Assembly (NCBI GenBank): GCA_945883145.1
Contig: CAMCXB010000004.1
Location: 1 to 64,000, forward strand
Origin: Bordetella parapertussis
GTDB lineage: Bacteria; Pseudomonadota; Gammaproteobacteria; Burkholderiales; Burkholderiaceae_D
Length of the DNA: 64,000 bases
Direction of reading: 5' to 3'
A model generated the notes under the pieces. The model had not been told where the DNA came from, did not search any database, and saw only the letters and a list, made by a program, of their open reading frames with translations. Of this stretch, positions 10,232-19,880 are shown piece by piece (position 1 is the first letter of the stretch; each line of letters begins with the position of its first letter). The position numbers and the translations under genes are program-made.

Positions 10232-10360
10232 TCTTTAGGCTGCCTATGGTAATGGCTAGTTTGTAGCTAATTTCACTGTAAAATCCGGTTTGTATTTGTG
10301 TAGTTAGTAGTGCCATGCAGCTTGTACCGCCACAACCTTAAGAATTTTTTCGGATCGCTC

Positions 10361-11257
10361 ATGACTGATTTGCCTCACGCCTCTATCCCACCTCAAATCA
10401 AAGCTGAAATATTGGCTGAAGCCCTACCCTACATACGTAAATTCCATGGCAAAACCATAGTCGTAAAATACGGCGGCAATGCCATGACGGAAGAACGACT
10501 AAAGCATGGTTTTGCACGCGATGTCATCTTGCTCAAACTAGTAGGAATGAATCCTGTGGTGGTACATGGTGGTGGACCACAAATTGATAGTGCCTTGAAA
10601 AAAATTGGTAAAGAAGGCAGCTTCATACAAGGTATGCGTATTACCGATGAAGAAACCATGGAAGTCGTGGAATGGGTACTAGGCGGTGAAGTACAACAAG
10701 ATATCGTGATGTTAATTAATCACTATGGTGGTCAAGCAGTGGGTTTAACTGGCAAAGATGGTGGCTTAATTCGAGCGCGCAAAATGCAAATGCCAGATAA
10801 AACTAATCCTGGTGAATTTCTCGATATAGGTTATGTTGGAGAGATTGAAGCAATTAACCCCGCTGTGGTGAAAGCATTACAAGACGACGCCTTCATTCCT
10901 ATTATTTCTCCTATAGGTTTTGGGGATGACGGACAGGCTTACAACATTAATGCAGATTTAGTCGCAGGGAAGATTGCAGAAATTTTGCGTGCTGAAAAAT
11001 TAATCATGATGACCAATATACCGGGTGTGTTGGATAAAAAAGGAACGCTACTCACCGATTTATCAGCACGTGAAATTGATGAGATGTTTGAAGACGGTAC
11101 GATCTCAGGTGGCATGTTGCCCAAGATTTCTTCTGCATTAGATGCGGCTAAATCAGGTGTGAATACAGTGCACATCATAGATGGACGGATTGAGCATTCA
11201 TTGTTACTCGAAGTGCTGACTGAGCAGGCCTTCGGTACCATGATACGTTCGCATTAA
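10361..11257 (+). CDS. argB: Acetylglutamate kinase
   Basis: Second step of arginine synthesis: phosphorylates N-acetylglutamate. The 298-residue amino-acid-kinase-fold protein contains the VVKYGGNAM phosphate loop, VHGGGPQID, the [10 protein letters not shown] segment and the nucleotide-binding GGMLPKI strand. The long N-terminal helix before IRKFHGKT is typical of arginine-sensitive hexameric forms. ATG 10361 is chosen over an upstream in-frame start at 10310. The HAD nucleotidase and slmA follow on the same strand, a conserved betaproteobacterial trio. Confidence 0.96.
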   Translation: MTDLPHASIPPQIKAEILAEALPYIRKFHGKTIVVKYGGNAMTEERLKHGFARDVILLKLVGMNPVVVHGGGPQIDSALKKIGKEGSFIQGMRITDEETMEVVEWVLGGEVQQDIVMLINHYGGQAVGLTGKDGGLIRARKMQMPDKTNPGEFLDIGYVGEIEAINPAVVKALQDDAFIPIISPIGFGDDGQAYNINADLVAGKIAEILRAEKLIMMTNIPGVLDKKGTLLTDLSAREIDEMFEDGTISGGMLPKISSALDAAKSGVNTVHIIDGRIEHSLLLEVLTEQAFGTMIRSH

Positions 11258-11272
11258 ACAGCAATTAATTTT

Positions 11273-11980
11273 ATGCGCATAAATGGATCGCGTTCACATC
11301 GACCGCTGATTTGGCTATTTGATTTAGACAATACCCTGCATGATGCATCGTTTGCTATTTTCCCTGCTATTAATCTAAATATGAATGCGCTGATAGCGCG
11401 CGTATTAGAAGCGGAAAATAAACCGGCGCATGCACAAGCAGTTGATGATATTAGAGTGGCATATTGGCAGCGCTATGGCGCTACCTTGTTGGGCATGATG
11501 CGTCATCATGCAGTGAAGTCTGCTGATTTTTTACATAAAGCGCATCAGTTCACAGATCTCGCAAGTATGATTCGATCTGAGCGCGGTGTGGCCAACATAT
11601 TAGACCGTATTCAAGGCAAAAAAATATTACTGACGAATGCGCCAGCTGTCTATTCTCAAGCAGTCATGCAGCACTTACGTTTGCAAAAACATTTCAGTTC
11701 GCATTTGTCTATAGAATCAATGTGGGTACATAGAGAATTAAGACCAAAACCTTCGCGACTCTTATTGCGGAAATTATTGGCAAAGAATAGATGGCATGCA
11801 CAAGACTGCGTGCTGATAGAAGACACAGTACAAAATTTAAAAGCAGCGAAATCTTTGGGCATGCAGACAGTATGGTGCACACGTTATCTAGGAAATCACA
11901 GTGCAATACCGGCGTATGTTGATGTAAAAGTCAATTCACTGAGTCAATTGCCTAGACAGTTGCATCGATTACGTTCATAG
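11273..11980 (+). CDS. HAD-family pyrimidine 5'-nucleotidase
   Basis: A 235-residue haloacid-dehalogenase hydrolase. Motif I is FDLDNTLHDA (nucleophile aspartate), motif II LLTNAP, and motifs III-IV lie in RPKPSRLLLRKLL and LIEDTVQNLKAAKSLGM. The whole resembles the Sdt1-like pyrimidine nucleotidase group, which dephosphorylates UMP/CMP. It is placed between argB and slmA with short gaps. The substrate is inferred from family only. Confidence 0.87.
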   Translation: MRINGSRSHRPLIWLFDLDNTLHDASFAIFPAINLNMNALIARVLEAENKPAHAQAVDDIRVAYWQRYGATLLGMMRHHAVKSADFLHKAHQFTDLASMIRSERGVANILDRIQGKKILLTNAPAVYSQAVMQHLRLQKHFSSHLSIESMWVHRELRPKPSRLLLRKLLAKNRWHAQDCVLIEDTVQNLKAAKSLGMQTVWCTRYLGNHSAIPAYVDVKVNSLSQLPRQLHRLRS

Positions 11981-12034
11981 ATTGAAGAATTTCATGCATC
12001 ATCGATGCCATATATTTGAACAACATAGTTACCC

Positions 12035-12604
12035 ATGACGAAACCTGGTGAGCGCAAGTTACAGATTCTGCAGACCTTGGCTGGAATGCTAGAAAATCCT
12101 AAAGCAGAAAAAATCACGACTGCAGCACTTGCTGCGCGGCTTGATGTTTCTGAGGCAGCGTTATATCGTCACTTTGCAAGTAAAGCACAAATGTATGAAG
12201 GCTTAATTGATTTTATAGAATCGTCTATTTTGAGTTTGATTAATCAAATCAATCAAAAACAAGAGAGTGGTTTATTACAAGCGCGAACCATCGTCAGAAT
12301 GTTGTTAGATTTTTCTGAAGAAAATCCAGGCATGACACGAGTTTTAATTGGTGATGCTTTAGTTAATGAAGATGAGCGTTTACAACAACGCATGAATCAG
12401 TTTTTTGACAAAGTAGAAATGTCGCTGCGTCAAACTTGGAAGCTAGCAGCAACCCAAGCAATTGTGCGTGAGACAGAAGCCAGTTCACGTGCAAGTTTGA
12501 TGATGTGTTTTGTGATGGGACGTTGGTTACGTTTTGTGAAAAGTAATTTTCAACAACGACCTACGGATGGCGCTGCAGAACAAATCGCGCTCTTATTAGG
12601 TTAG
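12035..12604 (+). CDS. slmA: Nucleoid occlusion factor SlmA, TetR-like
   Basis: A 189-residue TetR-family protein that, in the family, binds chromosomal sites and blocks FtsZ assembly over the nucleoid. The N-terminal helix-turn-helix is clear (TTAALAARLDVSEAALYRHF, about residues 29-48), followed by the all-helical ligand-like domain with ENPGMTRVLIGDAL and the C-terminal GRWLRFVKSNF. It converges on the moeB-like gene with 7 bases between stops. Confidence 0.92.
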   Translation: MTKPGERKLQILQTLAGMLENPKAEKITTAALAARLDVSEAALYRHFASKAQMYEGLIDFIESSILSLINQINQKQESGLLQARTIVRMLLDFSEENPGMTRVLIGDALVNEDERLQQRMNQFFDKVEMSLRQTWKLAATQAIVRETEASSRASLMMCFVMGRWLRFVKSNFQQRPTDGAAEQIALLLG

Positions 12605-12611
12605 AGATAAA

Positions 12612-13358
12612 TTAGCTACTGCACACAGGGCATTGTGGATTGTGTGTAGTGTGAATACTAGTCCATTCCATGGTGCGCGCATCCAGCATCAATAAATGCT
12701 GCGACAGTGATGTGCCCACACCCATTATTAACTTCAATGCTTCTGCTGCTTGTATGGTTCCTATAATCCCAACCAGTGGCGCAAACACACCCATGACGGA
12801 GCATTGCACTTCTTCGAATTGCTTATCAGGTGGAAATAAGCAGGCATAGCATGGTGCTTTCGGCTGTCTGGTATCAAACACAGCAACCTGACCATCCATA
12901 CGTATAGCAGCGCCTGAGACTAAAGGCACACCTGCTGTAACACAGGCCTGATTAATTGCATGACGAGTTTTAAAATTATCAGTGCAATCAAGTACGACAT
13001 CAGCACTGCTAGCTAATACTTTTAATTGTTCCGCATTAGCGCGGGCAACCAGTGCTACCACATCGATCGTAGGATTAATCTCATGCAAAGTCTGTTTGCC
13101 TGATTCAGCTTTAGACTGACCAACGCTTGCCGTGTTGTGCAAAATTTGTCTTTGTAGATTGGTTAAATCAACATCATCGTTATCTACTAAAGTTATTTTT
13201 CCCACGCCAGCGGAGGCTAAATATAGCGCTACTGGTGATCCCAACCCACCTGCACCAATAATCACAGCATGTGCAGCGAGTAATTTTTCTTGGCCTTCTA
13301 TGCCTATCTCGTCTAACAGAATATGACGTGAATAACGGAGTAGTTGTTGGTCATTCAT
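12612..13358 (-). CDS. moeB: ThiF/MoeB-family sulfur-carrier adenylyltransferase
   Basis: An E1-like enzyme that adenylates the C-terminal glycine of MoaD or ThiS. The 248-residue protein has RYSRHILLDEIG at the start, the ATP loop GAGGLGSPVALYLASAG, the arginine-bearing NLQRQILH and the zinc cysteines CYAC and CPVC. ATG 13358 (MNDQQLL) is preferred over 13364. Whether it serves molybdopterin or thiamine synthesis cannot be decided: neither moaD nor thiS is nearby. Confidence 0.9.
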   Translation of the reverse strand: MNDQQLLRYSRHILLDEIGIEGQEKLLAAHAVIIGAGGLGSPVALYLASAGVGKITLVDNDDVDLTNLQRQILHNTASVGQSKAESGKQTLHEINPTIDVVALVARANAEQLKVLASSADVVLDCTDNFKTRHAINQACVTAGVPLVSGAAIRMDGQVAVFDTRQPKAPCYACLFPPDKQFEEVQCSVMGVFAPLVGIIGTIQAAEALKLIMGVGTSLSQHLLMLDARTMEWTSIHTTHNPQCPVCSS

Positions 13359-13450
13359 GAGCAAAGAAAGATGGAGTCAGTCTGCTTAGTTGATAACGCA
13401 AACACAGCGTGAGATGAAGCGAGAGGATGAATACACTGTTTAGCTACCAA

Positions 13451-13482
13451 GCATTGGATCTGACAATAGCCAGATCCAATGC
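13451..13482. terminator. Perfect 12-bp hairpin between moeB-like gene and ctpA
   Basis: GCATTGGATCTG (13451-13462) and CAGATCCAATGC (13471-13482) form a perfect 12-bp stem with an 8-base loop. It lies just downstream of ctpA on the minus strand. There is no long T-run on either side, so it may be a rho-assisted 3' end or an RNA-stabilising hairpin rather than a classic intrinsic terminator. Confidence 0.55.
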
Positions 13483-13494
13483 AGTGAGCTAGCT

Positions 13495-14946
13495 TTATTT
13501 CTTATCGTTAGCTTCTGGGCTATTGATCGTTGTTTCTTTCTTATTCTCTATTTTTGCTGACTTAGACAGTTGCACTGGCTGGCCTTTAAGATGATTCAAG
13601 GCTTGTGCTAACTGAAAATCATCTTTGCTACCAAATTCTAGTGGTTTACGTTTTTTCTCTAAAGCAGATAAACGTTTTTGTTCTTCTAATTCATCCACAA
13701 CATTTGATGTATTTGCTTCTTTATCTTTGTCATTCGATAAATGCTTAGATAAATCCGCTTCACGTAATCGCATGCTATTCATGCCATCGCCATCTGCATA
13801 TTCATCAACGATTAAGTCAGGAACAATGCCACGTGCTTGAATTGAACGTCCATTCGGCGTGTAATAACGAGCAGTGGTGAGTTTAACGGCCGTATCAGCA
13901 GAGATCTGACGTATGGTTTGTACAGAGCCCTTACCAAAGGTTTGTGTACCCATGACGGTTGCACGCTTATAGTCTTGTAACGCACCTGCCACGATTTCTG
14001 AAGCAGAGGCAGAGCCTGAATTGACTAACACCACCATCTTCACTTTTTTCACTGCTTCAGGCAGTCGTGCCAAAGGATCGCTGTTAACACGAGTGGCATA
14101 AAAATCTCGGCGAGCGAGATAAGTCGCTTTGGAATCCGCAATTTGACCATTGGTAGAGACCACAGGTACATCTTTCGGTAAGAAGGCAGCAGAAACACCG
14201 ATCGCGCCTGGCAATACACCACCTGGATCATTACGTAGGTCGAGAATCAAACCCTTCATATTCGGATCTTGTGCATACAAGGCGCTGATTTTCTTGGCCA
14301 TGTCTTCTACAGTAGGTTCTTGGAACTGTGACACACGAACCCAACCATAGCCTGGTTCCACAATCTTAGATTTCACACTCTGTACACGAATTTCCTGACG
14401 TGTGATGGTGATTAAGAGCGGCTTATCTTCATCTTTACGGGCGACAGTGAGAGTGATTTTTGTGTTTGGTTCACCGCGCATACGCTTAACAGCATCGTCT
14501 AAGGTCATGCCTTTGACAGGTGTGCTGTCCAAGCGGGTGATTAAATCGCCGGGTTTTAACCCTGCTTTATAAGCAGGTGAGTCTTCAATCGGCGCGATCA
14601 CTTTTACATAGCCGTCTTCCATACCGACTTCTATGCCCAAACCTACGAATTTACCCTGCGTGCTTTCGCGTAGCTCTTTAAATGCTTTTTTATCAAGATA
14701 AGCAGAATGTGGGTCGAGAGAAGCGACCATGCCAGAAATGGCTTCGGTAAGTAGCTTTTTATCTTCGACTGGCTCTACATAATCCGTCTTGATTAAGCCA
14801 AATACATCAGCTAATTGTCGCAATTCCTCTATAGGCAACGGTGAACTGGCATTTTTCTGTGCCAGAGCATCAAATTGCATAGAGCCTGCGATACCTGCTA
14901 TGAGGCCCAAACCGATTAAGCCAAGATTTTTTAATTTGCTACTCAT
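13495..14946 (-). CDS. ctpA: C-terminal processing protease (S41, CtpA type)
   Basis: A 483-residue periplasmic protease. It has an uncleaved or cleavable N-terminal hydrophobic segment (LGLIGLGLIAGIAG), a PDZ domain at about residues 95-165 (GLGIEVGMEDGYVKVIAP, PAYKAGLKPGD) and the S41 catalytic core. The nucleophile is in NSGSASASEIVAGAL and the general-base lysine in TFGKGSVQ. The C-terminal 90 residues are Lys/Glu/Asn-rich. It lies 3 bases after envC; CtpA-type proteases often work beside M23 peptidoglycan hydrolase activators. Confidence 0.94.
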   Translation of the reverse strand: MSSKLKNLGLIGLGLIAGIAGSMQFDALAQKNASSPLPIEELRQLADVFGLIKTDYVEPVEDKKLLTEAISGMVASLDPHSAYLDKKAFKELRESTQGKFVGLGIEVGMEDGYVKVIAPIEDSPAYKAGLKPGDLITRLDSTPVKGMTLDDAVKRMRGEPNTKITLTVARKDEDKPLLITITRQEIRVQSVKSKIVEPGYGWVRVSQFQEPTVEDMAKKISALYAQDPNMKGLILDLRNDPGGVLPGAIGVSAAFLPKDVPVVSTNGQIADSKATYLARRDFYATRVNSDPLARLPEAVKKVKMVVLVNSGSASASEIVAGALQDYKRATVMGTQTFGKGSVQTIRQISADTAVKLTTARYYTPNGRSIQARGIVPDLIVDEYADGDGMNSMRLREADLSKHLSNDKDKEANTSNVVDELEEQKRLSALEKKRKPLEFGSKDDFQLAQALNHLKGQPVQLSKSAKIENKKETTINSPEANDKK

Positions 14947-14949
14947 GTT

Positions 14950-16317
14950 TCACCTGTTTATCCAAACTAGCGGATCAATCGCCCGCCCTTGATGTCTCAT
15001 CTCAAAGTATAAACCCGAATGCTCATTGCCGCCGCTATTACCCGCAGCAGCGACCACTTCACCCATTTTTATCTTGTCGCCGGGACGTTTTAGTAAAGAC
15101 TGGTTATTGCCGTAAATCGTCATATATTGGCTGCCGTGGTCAATAATTAAGAGGTTACCAAAGCCGCGCATCCAATCGGCAAAGATCACCACACCATCCG
15201 CTGCAGCTTTAACATCCGTGCCTTCACCGGCTTTGATGAATAGACCTTTCCAGCTTGGCCCATCATTACGTTTCGAACCAAAACTGGCGACTAACTCCCC
15301 TTTAACTGGCATACGTAACTTGCCGCGTAACTTGGTAAAATCATTGTGTGCGCTGTATTCAGGAGCGCTATCTTCCTCGCTATCGACATTAGAAGAAGGT
15401 TTATTTTTAACGTTATTGCTGGCTTCTTTCTCAGTATTTTTAGCGGCCGGTTTTTCGACTGATTTTTCAGTTAAACGTTCACGTGAGGCAGCAACTTCTT
15501 TGGATTGTTTAGCGCGTTTTTTTGCAAGAGCAGCAGCCTCTTCTGCTTTTCTTTGCTGTGCAATTAAATTAGTTAATCGATCAACTAAAGAACCAAGCCG
15601 TTCTTCATCTTTAGCCAGATTGCCGGCTTCTTTGCGTTGATTTTGTAATTTGCTAGAAAGCTTAGTGACTAGGCTTTTTCGATTATTTTTTTCTTTTTCA
15701 AGTAAGGCTTTTTGTTCGCGTTGTTCTTGCGCGATTTCTTCTAGTACTGCACGTGCTTCTTCTGCTTTGGTTTTATTTTCTTCAACGGCACGAAGATTAT
15801 TATCGAGCTCAGTGATAACTTTACTTTGGGCTAACGAGACATAACCTAGGTAGCGTAATTCACGACCAATTTGATTCGGGTTTTCGCCTGACAGCATGAG
15901 CTTGAGATGATCCTGTTGTCCGTTTTGATATTGATTACGTAAAATTTTACTCAGACGCGCACGTTGCTTCGCAATGCTTGCCTCTAACTCTTGCTGATTT
16001 TTCGATAATGCCGTGAGTTGAGCTTGTGTTTTTGCTTGTTCGGCACTTAGCTCGCGCAAACTACGATTGGCATTTGAAATCGCTGCTTCCGATGCGGAGA
16101 GAGCATCAGCAGCATGGGTATGCGCTTTTTCAGTTTTAAGTATGTTTTCTTTTAGCTCGCTGAGTTTTTTGCGTAAATCAGCGCGCGTTTCTTCTGCAAT
16201 TTGTTTTTGTCGTGCACGTTCACTTAATTTAGTGGCGGGTTCAGCATGCACAAGGAATAGCGGCCAGACTAAGGCTGCTACTAACAAACAATAAGAATAC
16301 TTTTGAAGCAGTCGCAT
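14950..16317 (-). CDS. envC: EnvC-like murein hydrolase activator (coiled coil plus LytM)
   Basis: A 455-residue periplasmic protein. A signal peptide ends near LVHA (residue 25), a long coiled coil runs to about residue 280 and a LytM/M23 domain fills the last 120 residues. The M23 metal ligands are degenerate: the usual HxxxD region reads WKGLFIKA, and the HxH position reads YFEMRHQ. EnvC shows the same loss and activates the AmiA/AmiB amidases rather than cutting glycan itself. It sits between gpmA and ctpA on the minus strand, a conserved order. Confidence 0.92.
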   Translation of the reverse strand: MRLLQKYSYCLLVAALVWPLFLVHAEPATKLSERARQKQIAEETRADLRKKLSELKENILKTEKAHTHAADALSASEAAISNANRSLRELSAEQAKTQAQLTALSKNQQELEASIAKQRARLSKILRNQYQNGQQDHLKLMLSGENPNQIGRELRYLGYVSLAQSKVITELDNNLRAVEENKTKAEEARAVLEEIAQEQREQKALLEKEKNNRKSLVTKLSSKLQNQRKEAGNLAKDEERLGSLVDRLTNLIAQQRKAEEAAALAKKRAKQSKEVAASRERLTEKSVEKPAAKNTEKEASNNVKNKPSSNVDSEEDSAPEYSAHNDFTKLRGKLRMPVKGELVASFGSKRNDGPSWKGLFIKAGEGTDVKAAADGVVIFADWMRGFGNLLIIDHGSQYMTIYGNNQSLLKRPGDKIKMGEVVAAAGNSGGNEHSGLYFEMRHQGRAIDPLVWINR

Positions 16318-16323
16318 GAAGTT

Positions 16324-17070
16324 TTATTTAGCCTTACCTTGGCTAGCAACGGCTTGCTGCGCGGCTGCGATGGTTTCTGGATCACCCAGATAATAGTTTC
16401 GGATTGGTTTGAGCTGCGCATCTAATTCATAGACCAAAGGCTGACCATTCGGGATATTCAAGCTAACAATGTCTTTATCACTCATCTGATCCAGACATTT
16501 AATTAAAGCACGCAAACTATTACCATGGGCAGAGATCAAGATACGTTTACCAGCTAAGATCGCTGGAGCTATCTCATCATTCCAGACCGGCATAACGCGT
16601 GCGACCGTATCTTTTAAGCATTCTGTTAAAGGTATTTCTTTGGGATCGAGTGCAGCATAGCGAGGATCATGGAATGATACGCGCTCATCATCCAGCGCCA
16701 AGGGTAGAGGTGGAATATCATAGCTACGCCGCCAAATCATGACTTGATCATCGCCATATTGCGCTGCTGTTTCAGATTTATTCAAGCCTTGTAGAGCGCC
16801 ATAATGTCGTTCATTCAAGCGCCAGCTATGGACAGTTGGTAGCCACAGTAAATCCATGGTGTCCAGTGTGAGCCATAAAGTACGGATGGCGCGTTTCAGA
16901 ACAGAGGTGTAAGTTAGATCAAAAGTGAATCCAGATTCGGTTAATAGTTTGCCTGCTTGGCGTGCTTGAGCCTCGCCTTTTGCAGTCAAATCAACGTCGG
17001 CCCAGCCAGTAAAACGGTTTTCTAGATTCCAAATAGATTCGCCATGGCGCATGAATACGATTTTGTACAT
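16324..17070 (-). CDS. gpmA: 2,3-bisphosphoglycerate-dependent phosphoglycerate mutase
   Basis: Interconverts 3- and 2-phosphoglycerate in glycolysis. The 248-residue enzyme has the phosphohistidine motif [10 protein letters not shown] near the N-terminus, [26 protein letters not shown] and the second histidine in [13 protein letters not shown]. This is the standard length for the dimeric cofactor-dependent type. It starts the gpmA-envC-ctpA operon and is divergent from the rhodanese gene, with about 100 bases between. Confidence 0.97.
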   Translation of the reverse strand: MYKIVFMRHGESIWNLENRFTGWADVDLTAKGEAQARQAGKLLTESGFTFDLTYTSVLKRAIRTLWLTLDTMDLLWLPTVHSWRLNERHYGALQGLNKSETAAQYGDDQVMIWRRSYDIPPLPLALDDERVSFHDPRYAALDPKEIPLTECLKDTVARVMPVWNDEIAPAILAGKRILISAHGNSLRALIKCLDQMSDKDIVSLNIPNGQPLVYELDAQLKPIRNYYLGDPETIAAAQQAVASQGKAK

Positions 17071-17112
17071 GTTCTGTCGTGCTTTCGCGGGAAGAAAAAG
17101 GGAAAATGATGC

Positions 17113-17143
17113 TTGAATTGATTTCTCTCTTCTATTTTATAAT
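17113..17143 (+). promoter_or_regulatory. Probable sigma-70 promoter of the rhodanese-grxC-secB operon
   Basis: A perfect -10 TATAAT (17138-17143) is preceded by TTGAAT (17113-17118) with a 19-base spacer. Transcription would start near 17150, giving a leader of about 23 bases before the GTG start at 17173. Confidence 0.5.
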
Positions 17144-17172
17144 GCAAGCTTGCTTTAAACGATGGGATCTTT

Positions 17173-17568
17173 GTGAAATTCTTGATTGATAATATCTGGC
17201 TTATCTTAATTGCGCTGTTATCGGGAGGCGCCTTGGCCTGGCCCGCTTTGTCCCGTAGCAAGCATTCTGTCTCTACCCTAGAGGCGATTCAGCTTATAAA
17301 TAAAGGCAAACTACAAATACTCGATGTGCGCTCTGCCGAAGAATTTTCAGCTGGCCATTTACGTGCATCAAAACACATCCCCTTAAAAGACTTAGTCAGT
17401 CGTGTCGGTGAACTCAATAAATCCGAAGCCGTGTTAGTTATTTGCGGTAGCGGCACGCAAGCTTTGCGCGGTGTGCATCAACTGGCGCATGCAGGATTTC
17501 AAGAACTGTATAGTCTAGAGGGTGGTGTGACGAAATGGCAGACTGAAGGACTACCCATTGCTAAATAA
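17173..17568 (+). CDS. Membrane-anchored rhodanese-like sulfurtransferase
   Basis: A 131-residue protein with an N-terminal transmembrane helix (about residues 6-24) and a single rhodanese domain facing, most likely, the cytoplasm. The rhodanese landmarks are LQILDVRSAEEFSAGHL and the active-site loop CGSGTQALRG. GTG is the start. It is followed by grxC and secB, a conserved betaproteobacterial order; the physiological sulfur acceptor is not known. Confidence 0.88.
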   Translation: MKFLIDNIWLILIALLSGGALAWPALSRSKHSVSTLEAIQLINKGKLQILDVRSAEEFSAGHLRASKHIPLKDLVSRVGELNKSEAVLVICGSGTQALRGVHQLAHAGFQELYSLEGGVTKWQTEGLPIAK

Positions 17569-17580
17569 AAGGAAAGTGTA

Positions 17581-17844
17581 ATGAGCACAAAAGTGATCAT
17601 GTATAGCACAGCGGTATGCCCTTTTTGCATTCAAGCTGAAAGGCTATTAAAAGCAAAAGGTGTTAATGAGATTGAGAAAATTCGTATCGACCTTGATCCT
17701 GTACAGCGTACCCTGATGATGGAAAAGACAGGCCGACGTACGGTGCCGCAGATTTATATAGGCGAGACCCATGTGGGCGGCTTTGATGATTTGTCTGCTT
17801 TAGATCGCGAGGGTAAACTCATGCCTTTGTTGCAAGCAGCGTGA
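17581..17844 (+). CDS. grxC: Glutaredoxin 3
   Basis: An 87-residue dithiol glutaredoxin that reduces protein and glutathione disulfides. The active site reads CPFC (in STAVCPFCIQAERLL) instead of the common CPYC. TVPQIYIGETHVGGFDDL holds the cis-proline and glutathione-binding residues. It lies 12 bases after the rhodanese gene with AAAGGAAAG as ribosome binding site. Confidence 0.95.
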   Translation: MSTKVIMYSTAVCPFCIQAERLLKAKGVNEIEKIRIDLDPVQRTLMMEKTGRRTVPQIYIGETHVGGFDDLSALDREGKLMPLLQAA

Positions 17845-17912
17845 ACGTACCGAATATAAATTTGAAGTTAATTTTAATTTGCATGTATTTAACAATTGAA
17901 TAGAAAGTTTTT

Positions 17913-18377
17913 ATGTCAGAAGAAAACCAGCAGCCAGTTTTTAATATTCAGCGTATCTATTTAAAAGATTTATCTTTAGAACAACCTAATTCCCCTTCAA
18001 TATTTCTAGAACAAGAAGGCCCTGGTATAGAAGTCGCGATCGATATAGGCGATGAAAAATTAAGTGATAATATTTTTGAATCAACTATCACCATTACCAT
18101 CACCGCTAAGATTAAAGACAAGGTCGCGTTTTTGATTGAATGCAAACAAGCCGGCATTTTCGAAGCGAGTAACATCCCCGAAGGTCAGTTAGAGCCACTA
18201 CTCGGTATTGCATGTCCAAATATTTTGTATCCTTATTTGCGTGCAAATATTGCGGACATCGTCACTCGCGCAGGTTTCCCACCTATACATTTGACTGAAA
18301 TTAATTTCGAAGTCTTTTATCAACAGCGTAAAGCGGCGTTAACACAAGCCGGTAATGGCGCAACTGCTGCACATTGA
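17913..18377 (+). CDS. secB: Protein-export chaperone SecB
   Basis: A tetrameric cytosolic chaperone that keeps preproteins unfolded and hands them to SecA. The 154-residue sequence shows [19 protein letters not shown], the acidic-rich middle, ECKQAGIF and the conserved [15 protein letters not shown] and [11 protein letters not shown] segments. It stands between grxC and gpsA, the usual proteobacterial placement. The short Ala/Gly tail is variable. Confidence 0.96.
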   Translation: MSEENQQPVFNIQRIYLKDLSLEQPNSPSIFLEQEGPGIEVAIDIGDEKLSDNIFESTITITITAKIKDKVAFLIECKQAGIFEASNIPEGQLEPLLGIACPNILYPYLRANIADIVTRAGFPPIHLTEINFEVFYQQRKAALTQAGNGATAAH

Positions 18378-18388
18378 GTTAGTTGATT

Positions 18389-18835
18389 GTGAATCCACTG
18401 CGACTTTTTTCCTTTAGCCTATTGGCATTGTTAGGCACAGCGCATGCAGCTAGTGTGGAATTCAAGTCTATAGGCCCAACAGCGGCAGTTATGTTTGATG
18501 TGCCTAGTCAGAGAGGGCGCAAAATGTTTATCGCGCCGCCTGGCATGCCAGTAGAAATCGTAGTGGTGAGTGGAGAATGGTCGCGGGTGCGTGATCTCTC
18601 AGGTGAATTAAGCTGGGTAGAATCACGCGCACTGACTAACCAAAGAAACGTAATCGTTGAAGTACCGCAGGTCACAGTACGAGCAACGGCGAGTGAATCA
18701 GGTGTTGCTGTATTCACTGCATCTAAAGATGTGCTACTTGAAATAGCAGAACCTATCACCTCAAGTTGGATTAAAGTTAAGCATCGTGATGGCGAGACCG
18801 GCTATCTCAAAGCATCTGAGGTGTGGGGAGAATAA
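18389..18835 (+). CDS. Secreted SH3-like domain protein
   Basis: About 148 residues, with a signal peptide (PLRLFSFSLLALLGTAHA) followed by two SH3b-like stretches: VMFDVPSQRGRKMFIAPPG to GELSWVESRAL, and VTVRATASESGVAVFTA to ETGYLKASEVWG. Bacterial SH3 domains of this kind usually bind peptidoglycan or act in the periplasm, but the function is unknown. GTG 18389 is chosen; a TTG six bases earlier is possible. It sits between secB and gpsA, as in many betaproteobacteria. Confidence 0.75.
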   Translation: MNPLRLFSFSLLALLGTAHAASVEFKSIGPTAAVMFDVPSQRGRKMFIAPPGMPVEIVVVSGEWSRVRDLSGELSWVESRALTNQRNVIVEVPQVTVRATASESGVAVFTASKDVLLEIAEPITSSWIKVKHRDGETGYLKASEVWGE

Positions 18836-18887
18836 AATTTTCCTGCCTGCGCATGACTTTCTCAGCTAGCCTTTTTTGGGCAACTCC

Positions 18888-19880
18888 ATGAACATCAGCA
18901 TACTAGGCGCAGGAGCCTGGGGCACTGCATTAGCAATCGCCGTATCACGTCAACATCAAGTTATGTTGTGGGGACGTGATAGCGCTGTCATGCATCACAT
19001 GCAAACACAGCGTGAAAATATAAAGCGCTTACCTGCTATGCGATTGCCAGATGCGTTAGCACTGACTGCAGATTTAACGCAAGCCCTCACCCATGCAAAA
19101 CAAGGCTTATTGATTCTCGCTACATCGGTCGCGGGATTGCGACCGACCTTACAATCGATGCATGCACATCCACTGCCTAATGTAGTGTGGTTATGTAAGG
19201 GTGTAGAAACACAAACCAATTTATTACCGCATCAAATTGTGCAACAGGAACTGGGAGATCAGATTGCTTGTGGTGCTTTATCTGGTCCTTCCTTTGCGCA
19301 AGAAGTAGCAGCCGGATTGCCTTGTGCATTAACCATAGGGTCATTGCATGCTCAATTACGTGAGCAAGTAGTGGCAGCAGTGCATGGTGGTTCTATTCGG
19401 GTGTATTCCACTGATGATGTGATTGGTGTTGAAGTCGGTGGCGCTGTTAAAAACATTCTTGCGATTGCAACTGGCATCACAGATGGATTGGGTTTAGGTT
19501 TGAATGCACGAGCTGCATTAATAACGCGCGGATTAGCTGAAATCGTTCGATTAGGTGTGGCGATGGGTGGTCGCGCTGAAACCTTTATGGGCTTAACTGG
19601 TATGGGCGATTTAATACTCACTTGTACTGGTGATTTATCACGCAATCGCCGGGTGGGATTGCAACTTGCTGAAGGTAAATCCCTCTCCACAATTACAGCG
19701 GACTTAGGTCATGTTGCTGAAGGCATGCATAGCGTACAAGCCATTATGCAATTAGCACAAACATATAAAATCGACATGCCGATTGTTGATGCGGTTGCAA
19801 GAGTTTTATTCCAAGGCGACTCTCCTAAGCAAATGGTGCAGCGATTGCTTGCACGTGAAGCACGTGACGAAGCAAATTAA
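18888..19880 (+). CDS. gpsA: Glycerol-3-phosphate dehydrogenase [NAD(P)+]
   Basis: Makes sn-glycerol 3-phosphate for phospholipid synthesis. The 330-residue protein has the dinucleotide-binding GAGAWGTALA at the start, WLCKGVE, LSGPSFAQEVAAGLPCA and the catalytic-lysine region EVGGAVKNILAIATGI. ATG 18888 is chosen because it begins right at the Rossmann strand; an upstream TTG at 18876 would add four residues. It closes the secB operon. Confidence 0.96.
   Translation: MNISILGAGAWGTALAIAVSRQHQVMLWGRDSAVMHHMQTQRENIKRLPAMRLPDALALTADLTQALTHAKQGLLILATSVAGLRPTLQSMHAHPLPNVVWLCKGVETQTNLLPHQIVQQELGDQIACGALSGPSFAQEVAAGLPCALTIGSLHAQLREQVVAAVHGGSIRVYSTDDVIGVEVGGAVKNILAIATGITDGLGLGLNARAALITRGLAEIVRLGVAMGGRAETFMGLTGMGDLILTCTGDLSRNRRVGLQLAEGKSLSTITADLGHVAEGMHSVQAIMQLAQTYKIDMPIVDAVARVLFQGDSPKQMVQRLLAREARDEAN

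Noticed and set aside
15218..15640. 140-codon plus-strand open frame opposite envC
   Set aside because: Shadow of the Lys/Ala/Glu-rich coiled coil; the Ser/Leu-rich composition reflects the reverse complement.
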